Shown here: piece by piece, positions 16,443 through 25,486 of the stretch
Numbering within the stretch: position 1 is the stretch's first letter
How the letters are laid out: every line of letters starts with the position of its first letter
DNA from: Vibrio aestivus
GTDB lineage: Bacteria; Pseudomonadota; Gammaproteobacteria; Enterobacterales; Vibrionaceae
Reading direction: 5' to 3'
Assembly (NCBI GenBank): GCA_003263845.1
Contig: JYJN01000167.1
Span: 1-40,839 of the forward strand
DNA: 40,839 nt
Made by a program: the position numbers and the translations under genes
The notes under the pieces: model-generated
Told to the model about the DNA's origin: nothing
Database searches by the model: none
Seen by the model: the letters and a program-made list of their open reading frames with translations, nothing else

Positions 16443-17759
16443 ATGGCGCAACAGACCAAAACTGACTTACCAGAAGGCAATTCCGAGACTATTCGGTTAT
16501 GCCAAGGTTGTGAACTTCCCGTCGAAGTCGTTCCTGTTGCGCGTGGTAAAAGTGCTTACTGCCCTCGATGCGGCACTCAGTTGTATAGAGGAGGCACACC
16601 TTCTCTTTCCGGTAATCTCGCTATAGCGATTACTTGTCTATTGCTGTTTATTCCCTCCCATTTCTTCGAATTCATCAGTATTCGTCTTGTTGGAGTTATG
16701 ATTCCAGCAACACTACCAGCCGGTACACTCACCCTAATGTCAGAAGGATTTGTTGTTTTAGGGTTACTGATCCTGTTCTGTAGCTCTATTGCACCACTTC
16801 TGGTCTGCAGTTCAGTCGTCACCGCTCACCTCGCGCTTCGTTATCGCTGGTTTAAATTACTCAAATATTCATTGGTACTGGTTCAACAACTGAAACACTG
16901 GGTCATGCTCGATGTGTTTTTGATCAGTATCGCCGTGTCTTGTTTTAAGCTGCAAGACTACTCGGATATTTTCGTCGGCCCTGGCCTATTAGGTTTAGTC
17001 ATGCTGCAACTAACCACGGTTCTTTTGATCACCCGTGTCAGTGTCAGACGTTACTGGGAAGCGTGGCGCGGTGAAGACACTTTTCAGTTTAAAAAGAAAC
17101 AGGTTCATTGCCACAGCTGTCACCTTTCACAACCAGAAGGAGACCATTGCGTTCGTTGTGGATCAGAGCTGCATCATCGCATGCCAAATTCAGTTCAAAA
17201 GACATGGGCCTACCTTATCGCCGCTACGGTTGCCATTTTCCCAGCAAATTTAATCCCTATCTCGATCTTAATCACCAACGGTAAACGCCTTGAAGACACC
17301 ATATTTTCTGGCGTTGCTTCTTTGGTGAATACGGATATGTTGGGCATCGCCATCATTATTTTTGTCGCCAGTATTGTCGTTCCAGTAGCAAAAATTCTTG
17401 GGCTCGGATATTTGCTACTCGCCATCAAGTTCAAGCGCAAAGTGTTTCACAAACAGCGCATGATGATTTACTTTGCGGTTAAATGGATTGGTAAGTGGTC
17501 GGTAATGGATCTGTTTGTTATCTCTATTATGATGACATTGGTTGACCGCGACCAGATACTTAATTTCACCCCAGGTTTTGGCGCCGTTGCATTTGGAGCC
17601 GTTGTGGTTTTCACCATGCTCGCCGCCGAAAGCCTAGACCCAAGACTTATTTGGGATAATTATTCAAAGAGGGAAAGTTTTCAAAACAGTTCCCCTATCA
17701 CACCGAAGCCCGTGAAAAGTGCATCGAACCAAAACGAGAAAGAGCTAGAACATGAGTAA
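16443..17759 (+). CDS. letA: Lipid transport membrane protein LetA (PqiA family)
   Basis: LetA is the inner-membrane partner of the MCE tunnel protein LetB and helps move lipids between the membranes. The 438 residues hold two PqiA modules, each a zinc ribbon followed by about four membrane helices. Ribbon one has Cys at 20, 23, 40 and 43 (CQGC and CPRC); ribbon two, near residues 223-240, has CHSC and CVRC. Hydrophobic segments follow each ribbon (about 58-200 and 255-400). The tail is polar. Length and order match E. coli YebS (427 residues). The stop overlaps the start of letB by eight bases, which suggests translational coupling. Confidence 0.93.
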   Translation: MAQQTKTDLPEGNSETIRLCQGCELPVEVVPVARGKSAYCPRCGTQLYRGGTPSLSGNLAIAITCLLLFIPSHFFEFISIRLVGVMIPATLPAGTLTLMSEGFVVLGLLILFCSSIAPLLVCSSVVTAHLALRYRWFKLLKYSLVLVQQLKHWVMLDVFLISIAVSCFKLQDYSDIFVGPGLLGLVMLQLTTVLLITRVSVRRYWEAWRGEDTFQFKKKQVHCHSCHLSQPEGDHCVRCGSELHHRMPNSVQKTWAYLIAATVAIFPANLIPISILITNGKRLEDTIFSGVASLVNTDMLGIAIIIFVASIVVPVAKILGLGYLLLAIKFKRKVFHKQRMMIYFAVKWIGKWSVMDLFVISIMMTLVDRDQILNFTPGFGAVAFGAVVVFTMLAAESLDPRLIWDNYSKRESFQNSSPITPKPVKSASNQNEKELEHE

Positions 17760-20392
17760 TGAGTCATTGCCTCCATCAAGTCACTTACCGAAAGTGAAGC
17801 GTAATAAAGGTATTTCCCCTCTATGGGCTCTACCTATTTTGACAATGCTTCTTGCTGGATGGTTAGTGGTTAAAGCGATTCACGATGCGGGACAGCGTGT
17901 ACAGATTTATTTCTCTGATGCCGCAGGCCTTGTCGCTGGTAGAACAACGATTCGATACCAAGGTCTTGAGGTCGGTATGGTTCGGGACATCAATTTATCC
18001 GAAGGGCTCGATAGCATCTACGTCGATGCGGATATCTACCCAGAGGCCACTAAACTGCTCTCGAAAGAGACGCGTTTTTGGTTGGTCAAACCAACCGCAA
18101 GCTTATCAGGCATCTCAGGGTTAGATGCTCTTGTTTCTGGTAACTACATATCCATCCAACCCGGCTCCCTTGAATCTAAAGAGCTTGAAACTAAATTTGT
18201 TGCCCTAGACAAAGCCCCTGCGGATCTACGCGATACCTTAGACGGACTCAGTATTACACTCAAAGCCAAAGACCTTGGTGGGATTTCAGTTGGCTCTCAA
18301 ATCGTCTACAAAAAAATACCTATCGGTGAAATCTACCATTATCAACTCGACGATAAAGGGCAAAACGTCATTATTCAGGCATCCATTAAAGAGGAATATC
18401 GCCACATCATCACCGACAAAAGCCGTTTCTGGAATGTGAGCGGCATCGGCGCTCATTTCGATTTCAAAGGCATTGACGTTCGGCTAGAAAGCTTGAGCGC
18501 CCTTTTCTCTGGAGCCATTGCTGTTGACTCCCCCGACGACGGCCTTCCCGTTGATACTAATACGCAGTTCAAACTCTATAAGGATGTCCAAACTGCAGGA
18601 CGAGGCATCGCGATCAAAGTTACCCTCCCTGATGACAATAAAATCAGCCCTGCAGGCGCTCCAATCATGTATCGTGGCCTAGAAGTAGGACAAGTGACTG
18701 ATTTAAGCTTGAGCGAAGATAGAGAAAGCATTATTGCATCTGCTGCAATACAACCCGCCTTTAGTGATATGTTGAATAGTGGAAGCCAGTTTATTTTGGA
18801 AGAAGCGAAAGTCTCACTTTCTGGCGTCGAAAACATTTCCAACTTAGTTAAAGGTAATTTCTTAACATTAGTGCCAGGCGGCGGAGATAAAGCTCGAAAC
18901 TTCACTGCGATTCGCAAGAATGACTTTAATCGTCAGCAGGCACGTTCTATCCCACTGCAGTTAGTATCGAACAACTCTTTCGGACTTGAGCCTGGCGCCA
19001 ACATCCTTTATCGCGGCATACAAGTGGGTGTAATCTCAAAAGTATCACTCAAAGACGAAACGGTGCTGATCGATACACTTATCGATAACAACTACGCCTC
19101 TCTTCTTCGTTCCAATAATCGATTCTTTGTGACTGGCAGTGCGAGTGCCGAACTTACAGAATCAGGACTTAGAGTGACTGTCCCACCAGCTAAACAACTT
19201 CTAACAGGTTCGATTAGCTTTGTGAGTGATGGTTTGTCAAAAGCGAAAAAGAGTTACCCGCTTTATGCCAGCCAGTCTTTAGCTGAATTGGCTAAATCCA
19301 ATCAAGCAGGCTCAATTGCGGTGACATTGGTTGCCAACGAGCTTCCACCTGTCTCCAAAGGCAGTCCAATCTTGTATCGAAACCTAGAGGTGGGTAGTGT
19401 TCTTGACTACAAACTCAAAGGTAAAAATGTGGTCATTACCACCCACATAGACAACCGTTACAAACACCTTATTACTGATAGCACTGTTTTCTGGAATCGT
19501 TCAGGCGTGGAGTTCAATGCAAGCTTGAGCGGCGTAAGTGTCAAAGCCTCTCCCCTCAAAACATTAGTCCAAGGCGGCATTGCGTTTGATAGTTTAGACA
19601 GCGTTGAAAACAAACAAGGAAGCCATTACAAGCTCTATGAAAGCTTTGATAATGCAAGGAAGTTTGGTCACACAATTACTCTCACAGCTAGCAATGCCGA
19701 TTCGCTTTCTATTGGTACAGGAATCGAGTACAACGGCGTGAAGATTGGGGAACTGACTAGCTTAACACCAGATTTCGACTCAAAATCTGTTGTACTTGAA
19801 GCGCGTATCTACCCCGATTTCGCTCAAGTCGTTGCCAAAGAAGGCTCTTATTTCTGGATCGATGAACCTGAAATCGGATTGAGCGCGTACGCAACATTAA
19901 AAAACATCTTAAAGCAGTTCAATTAGCGTATCGCCTGGGAACGGCGAACCTAATCACCTATTTGCACTTAACACTAAGCCTACGACAGGTAAATACACTA
20001 CCTTTACTTTGCAAAGTGAAACCCGTGGTTCCATTTCGGCTGGCACACCAGTCCTCTATCGAGATATAGAAGTCGGCATCGCAACCAACGTTCGACTTGG
20101 TGAGTTTGCGGATCGCGTCGTCACTACCATCAATATCGACAACGAATATGCCTACTTGATTCGACAAAATACCGTTTTTTGGAACACATCAGGTGTCGAT
20201 GTCTCGATTGGTCTTAGTGGTGCGAACATTAAGGCAGGAACGATTGATAGCATAGTGCGTGGAGGCATTACCTTTGCCACACCTGAGCAGTCTGAGCTTA
20301 TGCCGATTGCTAAGCCCACTCAGTCCTTCTACCTCTACTCGAAAGCGGAACCTAGCTGGTTAACTTGGAGAACGCCAATACCTAAACCTTAG
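17752..20392 (+). CDS. letB: MCE-domain lipid transport protein LetB, seven MCE repeats (frame broken by a 1-nt indel)
   Basis: LetB forms a stacked-ring hydrophobic tunnel across the periplasm for lipid transport. It starts with one N-terminal membrane anchor (residues about 22-45). Seven MCE units then follow, each with a G-x-x-(I/V)-x-Y-x-x-(L/I)-x-(V/I)-G motif, such as TIRYQGLEVG, IMYRGLEVG, ILYRGIQVG, ILYRNLEVG, IEYNGVKIG and VLYRDIEVG. Seven units distinguish LetB (YebT) from PqiB (three). The frame shifts at the AA at 19921-19922; dropping one A joins LKNILKQF to ISVSPGNGE and gives 879 residues, against 877 in E. coli. As written, the seventh MCE domain is out of frame. The ATG overlaps letA; rsmF follows as in E. 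coli. Confidence 0.92.
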
Positions 20393-20417
20393 GTTCAAAA
20401 CTCTATCTTCTAGACAT

Positions 20418-20447
20418 AAGGCGAGCTATTAACGGCTCGTCTTTTTT
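20418..20447 (+). terminator. Terminator after letB
   Basis: AAGGCGAGC pairs with GCTCGTCTT (one G-U) around an 8-base loop and is followed by more T. It ends the ABC exporter-letA-letB run before rsmF. Confidence 0.75.
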
Positions 20448-20526
20448 ATGTTTCCTCTCTTCAAACCTAGTAGTCTCGCATCATTTCGCTATAATCCCTG
20501 CGAACCACAAAACATAGGACCAGACC

Positions 20527-21957
20527 TTGCATTCGAACGTTTACTTACCTGAAGAATTCTTAAACCAAATTGAAGCGATTCTACCCCAGCCGCTCACGAT
20601 GGAAGACTTTATCGCCGCATGCCAACGTCCTTTGCGAAAAAGTGTTCGCGTCAACACCCTTAAAACCAGTGTTGAGAGTTTTCTTGAAACCGCAAAAAAT
20701 AAAGGCTGGTCACTAGAGGCCGTTCCATGGTGTGAAGAAGGTTTTTGGATCGAGGCAGATGAATCCGAAGTCCCACTAGGTAACACAGCAGAGCATATGT
20801 CTGGTCAATTCTACATCCAAGAAGCCAGCTCTATGATGCCGGTTTCTGCCCTATTTAATCACGGTGTTGAAAACATAGATGCGGTACTAGATATGGCCGC
20901 AGCACCAGGGTCTAAATCAACCCAAATCGCGGCAAAACTTGGCAATCATGGCGTATTGGTGGCCAATGAATTCTCAGCAAGCCGAGTAAAAGTTCTGCAT
21001 GCGAATGTTGAACGTTGCGGCGTAAGAAACACAGCATTGACCAACTTTGATGGCCGTGTATTCGGCGGATGGCTCCCTGAGCGTTTTGATGCAGTCCTCA
21101 TTGACGCTCCCTGCTCAGGTGAAGGTACGGTTCGTAAAGACGCCGATGCAATGAAAAACTGGAACCGAGAGTCCGTGTTGTCTATTGCAGACACTCAGAA
21201 AGACTTAATTGAAAGCGCTTTTCATGCACTTAAACCTGGCGGTTCGCTCGTCTATTCTACTTGTACGTTGAGCATTGAAGAGAATCAGCAAGTCTGTCTG
21301 CATCTCAAAGAAACCTTTGGCGATGCAGTGGAGTTCGAGTCGCTAGAGAACCTCTTCCCAGATGCGTCAAAAGCGACAACGAAAGAAGGCTTCTTACACA
21401 TCTTCCCGCAAGTTTACGACTGCGAGGGTTTCTTTGTCGCTAAGATCAACAAAACCCAATCCGTCGAAGCCCCACAAGTTAAAAAGCGCATGGGTAAATT
21501 CCCATTCGAAAAGGCTTCCCGAAAGCAAGCAGACGAAATCTCAAGTTCTCTATCGGCTTGCCTAAACATTGAACTACCTGAAGACAGCCAGATTTGGATT
21601 AGAGACAAAGATGTGTGGTTGTTCCCTAAGGCGCTAGAGCCAATGATTGGTGAACTGCGTTTTTCTCGTATGGGCATCAAAATCGCCGAAACACACAAGA
21701 AAGGCTATCGCTGGCAACATCAAGTCGCGACGTCGCTGGCAACCGGTAACGAAGAAAACTGCGTAGTACTTTCAGTCGAAGATGCGCGCGAGTGGTACAT
21801 GGGAAGGGATGTCCGACCAGAAATCACTGCTGGTAAGGGTGAAGTGATTGTCAAACACGGTAACGATGTGATTGGATTGGGGAAATGGGTCGGTAATCGT
21901 TTAAAGAACGGCCTCCTAGAGAACTCGTTAGAGATAAAAACCTATTCTAAACCGTAA
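20527..21957 (+). CDS. rsmF: 16S rRNA m5C1407 methyltransferase RsmF
   Basis: RsmF methylates C1407 of 16S rRNA in the 30S subunit using SAM. The 476 residues match E. coli YebU (479). Visible are the SAM-binding motif DMAAAPGSKSTQIA, the acidic NEFSASR, and NFDGR. The two-cysteine catalytic pair of m5C RNA methyltransferases is also present (IDAPCSGEGT and VYSTCTLS). A C-terminal PUA-like domain covers about residues 390-470. The best start is a TTG at 20527, with AGGA seven bases before it and HSNVYLPEEFL aligning with the family start. It lies after letB in the same order as in enterobacteria, but behind a terminator. Confidence 0.95.
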   Translation: MHSNVYLPEEFLNQIEAILPQPLTMEDFIAACQRPLRKSVRVNTLKTSVESFLETAKNKGWSLEAVPWCEEGFWIEADESEVPLGNTAEHMSGQFYIQEASSMMPVSALFNHGVENIDAVLDMAAAPGSKSTQIAAKLGNHGVLVANEFSASRVKVLHANVERCGVRNTALTNFDGRVFGGWLPERFDAVLIDAPCSGEGTVRKDADAMKNWNRESVLSIADTQKDLIESAFHALKPGGSLVYSTCTLSIEENQQVCLHLKETFGDAVEFESLENLFPDASKATTKEGFLHIFPQVYDCEGFFVAKINKTQSVEAPQVKKRMGKFPFEKASRKQADEISSSLSACLNIELPEDSQIWIRDKDVWLFPKALEPMIGELRFSRMGIKIAETHKKGYRWQHQVATSLATGNEENCVVLSVEDAREWYMGRDVRPEITAGKGEVIVKHGNDVIGLGKWVGNRLKNGLLENSLEIKTYSKP

Positions 21958-22075
21958 CCCTTAGTATGAAATTCTAATTGAGCCTAGCTAACTCCATACA
22001 ATCAACTATAGTTACTGTATGGATATCACAGTATATCAAACAGTTAGCGCAGGCTCTGCATGAGCCATTTCCCCT

Positions 22076-22110
22076 GGCCCAAAACAAGAACGGTTTTGGG
22101 CCTTTTTTTA
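22076..22110 (+). terminator. Terminator of rsmF
   Basis: GGCCCAAAAC pairs with GTTTTGGGCC around a short loop, followed by seven T. It is about 120 bases past the rsmF stop. Confidence 0.85.
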
Positions 22111-22130
22111 ATCCGGTAAGCTCTACTTAT

Positions 22131-22967
22131 TTAGTCGGCGATACGGATTCCATCTTTTTCGATGGTAATTTTACCTTGCTTATACAGGCCGCCAATGGTC
22201 TTTTTGAACGTGCCTTTACTTGTTCTGAACGCACTAAAAATCGCTTCTGGTGAAGACTTATCATTCAGAGGTAAAAAGCCCCCTTTCTTTGCAAGCAGAT
22301 CCATCACTTTCTCGCTCAAATCATCCATTTTACCAGTGCCAATTTTCTGCAGCGACAGGTCAATTTTTCCATCTTCGCGAATATTCTTGATATAACCTTT
22401 TAGCTTCTTGCCAACAAAGAGTTTGCCAAACACATCTGATGGGAAGATCATACCCCAATGCTCGCCATTGATGATCGCTTTGTAACCAAGTTGGCTGCGC
22501 TCTGCGATCAGTAAATCGACTTGCTCATTGCGCTTGTAGTTGGCTGGCGTTTTATCCAAGATACGGTTGAACTTAGTTGTTCCCACAATACGGCCCGACG
22601 CTTTGTCAGTGTAGACATGTACCAATATAGTCTGCCCAGCACTCAAACGGCCACGTTGCTCACTGAACGGAACTAAGAGGTCTTTACTCTTAATACCCCA
22701 GTTTACAAATGCACCTGTAGCATTAACGCCTTCAACTTGCATTAAACCCCACTCACCCACTTGAGCGATTGGCGTTTCCGTTGTTGCTGCAAGTTGGCTT
22801 TCTGAATCGAAGTACAAGAAAACATCTAAAGACTGACCAACTTCTGTGCCTTCTGGCACAAGTCTGTTTGGTAGCAAAGTCGTTCCGAAGTCGTCAGCAT
22901 CTAAAAACACGCCAAAATCCGCTTTCTTAACAACTTCTAAACGGTTTATTTGCCCAACTTTAATCAT
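22131..22967 (-). CDS. CvfB/YitL-type S1 RNA-binding protein
   Basis: A 278-residue protein of the CvfB family: S1-like OB folds followed by a C-terminal winged helix, known for RNA binding and, in Staphylococcus, for control of virulence factors. The first OB fold begins at the N-terminus (KVGQINRLEVVKKADFGVFL). A second lies near 65-130 (GEWGLMQVEGVNATGAFVNW) and a typical S1 domain near 145-205 (FPSDVFGKLFVGKKLKGYI, then REDGKIDLSLQ). The winged helix covers about 215-278 (GTFKKTIGGLYKQGKITI). No signal or membrane segment, so cytoplasmic. Its start is 80 bases from the MITE-like element, which separates it from the divergent gene at 23347. The cellular targets are not evident from sequence. 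Confidence 0.87.
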   Translation of the reverse strand: MIKVGQINRLEVVKKADFGVFLDADDFGTTLLPNRLVPEGTEVGQSLDVFLYFDSESQLAATTETPIAQVGEWGLMQVEGVNATGAFVNWGIKSKDLLVPFSEQRGRLSAGQTILVHVYTDKASGRIVGTTKFNRILDKTPANYKRNEQVDLLIAERSQLGYKAIINGEHWGMIFPSDVFGKLFVGKKLKGYIKNIREDGKIDLSLQKIGTGKMDDLSEKVMDLLAKKGGFLPLNDKSSPEAIFSAFRTSKGTFKKTIGGLYKQGKITIEKDGIRIAD

Positions 22968-23046
22968 TTCATCTGTCTCTCGTTAAATTTGCGGTGATTA
23001 TACCCAAACTCTGATATGCTTTCTTTAACTTCCATAAGGAAAATGA

Positions 23047-23323
23047 GGGTCTGTTGACCTTTCGAACTGATTTTTGCAGTACTTTGTGGAAAATTTATAC
23101 AAGGCAGTGACTTTGAAGTGTAGCTTGCCTACACGAAAAGGCGATAACGCAGTAGAAATGAACTACAAAGACTGCCCAAAGGGTTCGAGCTCGGCGCCCC
23201 CGCTTAAATCGTTTTATGCTTTGTTGAGGAGTATTTACTTATGATTATAAGCTGTATACCCCTCGCCGCGCCTAAAACGATTTTATCTCGAACAAAAATT
23301 AACCACGAAAGATTAACAGACCC
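23047..23323 (+). mobile_element. Complete MITE-like element, about 277 bp with 18-bp terminal inverted repeats
   Basis: The left end GGGTCTGTTGACCTTTCG (23047-23064) and right end CGAAAGATTAACAGACCC (23306-23323) are inverted repeats with two mismatches. Inside, GCAGTACTTTGTGG and CTACAAAGACTGC, and TAAATCGTTTTA and TAAAACGATTTTA, form two further inverted pairs, so the transcript would be strongly folded. It has no coding capacity and no clear target duplication. A diverged copy's right part is at 1-141, which shows it is dispersed. A weak promoter-like pair TTGAGG (23224) and TATAAG (23246) with 16-base spacing could read out to the next gene. Confidence 0.8.
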
Positions 23324-23346
23324 TTTTAATTTTTCAGGAGGAACCA

Positions 23347-24713
23347 TTGGTAACCGTTGATAAACAGGACGGCATCACTCTTAAGATATCTCACGCAATG
23401 GCTTCCACCAAAAGGTCAGATCTCGATGTATTTCTTTTCGTTCCCGGTGAACTTGGCTTAACGCCGATGTGCTGAGCGAGAATGAACTCTACTACAGCTC
23501 CATTCATCAAAAACGCGCCTATTATAGTGACAAAACCTTATTGCCACTGGTACACAGCCGCTTAGCAAAACGGGGCCGACTCTCCAACACTCAGTATCGT
23601 GTCAGTTTGAGTTTGTTTGCCTATCAATATGTTATTGCACTTGATAAGGCTGTTGCAGAGCTCAACAAGCACGAAAAAGATGTCATTACGACCGATGAAG
23701 TTGATGAAGTTATCGAGCTCGCATTGGACATACTGAAACGCTTACGACGCAGTATTCCATATGAAGAGAGCTTAAAGCGCTACTACGCAAATATCGACAA
23801 CTACTTGTCTTGGTACACAAGCCAACGATTTTTATCTTTGGTTGCACATATGCCCCGAGACGGCGATTACAAAGTCGTAAAAGAACGTCTAATCACTCTT
23901 GTCGAGAAAGAGTTTGCACACCGAAAACTGAATAACTACAACTCACAACGCGTACGTGACGACGTAACGCGCATGAGTAATAAGATGCGACTACTGCGCA
24001 GACTCATCGAACACCCTATCGTTCTCAAAGAGAAGACGACGTCGCTGGGCAAAAATATGAAACGCGCCACCAAAGGTGTCGCGACTGGTTTAGTGATGGT
24101 GTTCGTAACCATTACCGCGATCATGGCACGAGATTATTGGGGCGAGATCACCGCCTCTTTCATTGTTGCCATGTCATTTGTCTATGCGTTAAGGGAGATC
24201 TTTAAAGATGACCTTCGTGACGTGCTATGGCGCTGGCTAAGGAAAGGCAAACCTAAATGGCGTAAGCGTTACATCGATCCAACGACAAACAAGTCGGTTG
24301 GCCAGAAGCTTGAATGGTTAGACTATAAGTCGCTGTCGAAACTACCAGACCGTATCAAGGCCATTCGCAAGAAGCGCGTTGTGCAGCGTGAAGAGCAGAT
24401 TGTCCATTACCGCTCGGAAGTCGAAATGTCGACTTCGCGCTTCATGAGTGGTTATGAAGAGACTAGGGAGTCACTGATGATTAGTATGCGTCCATTAACT
24501 CGACTTATGGATAAAGGCGCTAACAAGGTTTACCAAGTCAATAATGGGCAAGTGACTAAAGAGTCCGTTGAAAAACGTCATCTGCTTAACTTAATTATTA
24601 AAGAAGACGATCATAAAAACGAGCCTCAATACTATCGCTGGAAGATAGTCCTAAATCGAAGCAAGATCGTCGCCATCGAGCAAATTGAAATCCCAGCGCA
24701 ACCCAATAGCTAG
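23347..24713 (+). CDS. Unrecognised two-helix membrane protein (frame broken by a 1-nt indel)
   Basis: I do not recognise this family. The main frame starts in mid-protein at VLSENELYYSSIHQ (23469), but the preceding frame from a TTG at 23347 encodes VTVDKQDGITLKISHAMAST through LFVPGELGLTP with a strong GGAGG five bases upstream. Adding one G at 23466 joins them (LTPDVLSENE) and gives about 455 residues. The protein is mostly charged and helical. Two hydrophobic segments lie near residues 245-285 (GVATGLVMVFVTITAIMA, then ITASFIVAMSFVYAL), followed by a very basic stretch (WRWLRKGKPKWRKRYIDP). This suggests a large cytoplasmic N-terminal part and a basic cytoplasmic C-terminal part. It starts 24 bases from the MITE, so its promoter may lie in that element. 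It is convergent with the DUF4442 gene. Confidence 0.7.
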
Positions 24714-24736
24714 TTTCTCAGCACAAGATAAGTGAA

Positions 24737-25216
24737 CTAAGCGCTGATTTTCTTCAATGATAGCGTTAAATGGAACTCGGCCATAGGCTCATCGCCATGG
24801 AGTGATGGGCAAATGGCCGTAATTTTTACAGGCCGATTTACACGTTGACCCGTTGCAAATGTTTCGTCGAGCATTTCATCTATCTTTTTTCCGTCATCGC
24901 AAATAAAATGCACATCGGCTTCGGGCCGCTTAAGGAAATCACCGGTAACCGACTTGAAGGCGAGCGATACCTTCTCTCCGCGCTGCTCAGCCTTATGCAT
25001 CGCCATAAAGCCACCTGCAACATCGGCACCTACGGCAAGCACGCCAAAATACATACTGTTCAGGTGATTCTTAGTTTTCCTTCTAAGTGGAATCCGAATC
25101 TCCACCCTGTCATCATCTAAAGTCAAAATTTTCGGTCGGCTCAACCAAATGAATGGGACTTTGAAAAAACCGAATAAAGAGAGGTAAAGATTGGCTTTTC
25201 TTACCACACTGATCAT
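24737..25216 (-). CDS. DUF4442 hotdog-fold protein, putative acyl-CoA thioesterase
   Basis: A 159-residue protein of the DUF4442 group of the hotdog superfamily, related to PaaI-type thioesterases. The visible core is RKTKNHLNSMYFGVLAVGAD, then AGGFMAMH; the Asn-x-x-x-x-x-x-Gly pattern on the central helix is typical of the fold. No signal peptide. Substrate is unknown, but acyl-CoA is likely from the family. The regulatory context supports a fatty-acid link: a near-perfect FadR-like operator (25233-25249) overlaps the -10 of a promoter with a consensus TTGACA -35. The ATG at 25216 lies about 30 bases downstream of that -10. It is convergent with the unknown membrane-protein gene. Confidence 0.75.
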   Translation of the reverse strand: MISVVRKANLYLSLFGFFKVPFIWLSRPKILTLDDDRVEIRIPLRRKTKNHLNSMYFGVLAVGADVAGGFMAMHKAEQRGEKVSLAFKSVTGDFLKRPEADVHFICDDGKKIDEMLDETFATGQRVNRPVKITAICPSLHGDEPMAEFHLTLSLKKISA

Positions 25217-25232
25217 ATTTGTCTTCCCTGCA

Positions 25233-25249
25233 AACTAGTCAGACCAGTT
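25233..25249 (-). promoter_or_regulatory. FadR-like operator upstream of the DUF4442 gene
   Basis: AACTAGTCAGACCAGTT is a 17-base near-palindrome (one mismatched pair) that fits the known FadR pattern AACTGGTCNGACCAGTT at all but one position. It lies 17-33 bases before the start codon and overlaps the proposed -10, which would fit repression. Match made by eye. Confidence 0.6.
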
Positions 25250-25274
25250 AATATTCTAAGTAACATTTTGTCAA
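25248..25274 (-). promoter_or_regulatory. Candidate promoter of the DUF4442 gene
   Basis: On the minus strand a consensus -35 TTGACA (25269-25274) is followed after 15 bases by TATTAA (25248-25253). The spacing is short, but the -35 is perfect and the position fits. Confidence 0.45.
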
Positions 25275-25411
25275 CATATGTACTCTAACAATGCCTCCTA
25301 GCGCATTCCTTTTGTCATAGCGTGCGGATACAACTCTATACGTCAGTCAAAAACCACCTCATTCGTAACAGACAATAACTTCAATGGTCTGCGTGACCGG
25401 AAGAATCTTTC

Positions 25412-25486
25412 ATGAATAAGAAAAGATTCCCCATAAGAGTTTATTCCTACTCCCATTTCCGTTATCTTTACCGCTTCGAAATTTAA
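25412..25486 (+). CDS. Candidate Tyr/Phe-rich leader peptide of the DAHP synthase gene
   Basis: A 24-codon ORF, from the ATG at 25412 to TAA at 25484-25486, ends 16 bases before the DAHP synthase ATG. Its C-terminal half reads VYSYSHFRYLYRFEI; overall four Tyr and three Phe in 24 residues and no Trp. A GGAAG lies eight bases before the ATG. The start region is enclosed by an 8-bp perfect hairpin: GAATCTTT at 25403-25410 and AAAGATTC at 25422-25429, with the ATG in the loop. Later ATCTTT (25464-25469) and AAAGAT (25486-25491) allow alternative pairings near the next ribosome site. This fits a regulatory leader read by ribosome stalling, but no terminator with a T-run is present and the ORF could be chance. 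Confidence 0.45.
   Translation: MNKKRFPIRVYSYSHFRYLYRFEI

Noticed and set aside
22012..22035. TACTGT...ACAGTA palindrome that looks like a LexA (SOS) box between rsmF and the CvfB-type gene
   Set aside because: The CTG and CAG are separated by 11 bases, not the 10 of LexA sites, and it lies downstream of rsmF with no gene start nearby.
25230..25250. ACTAGT near the DUF4442 gene as a TrpR operator for the nearby DAHP synthase
   Set aside because: TrpR sites need two ACTAGT units two bases apart; here the spacing and second unit fail, while the fit to FadR is nearly complete and the site is about 255 bases from the DAHP synthase start.
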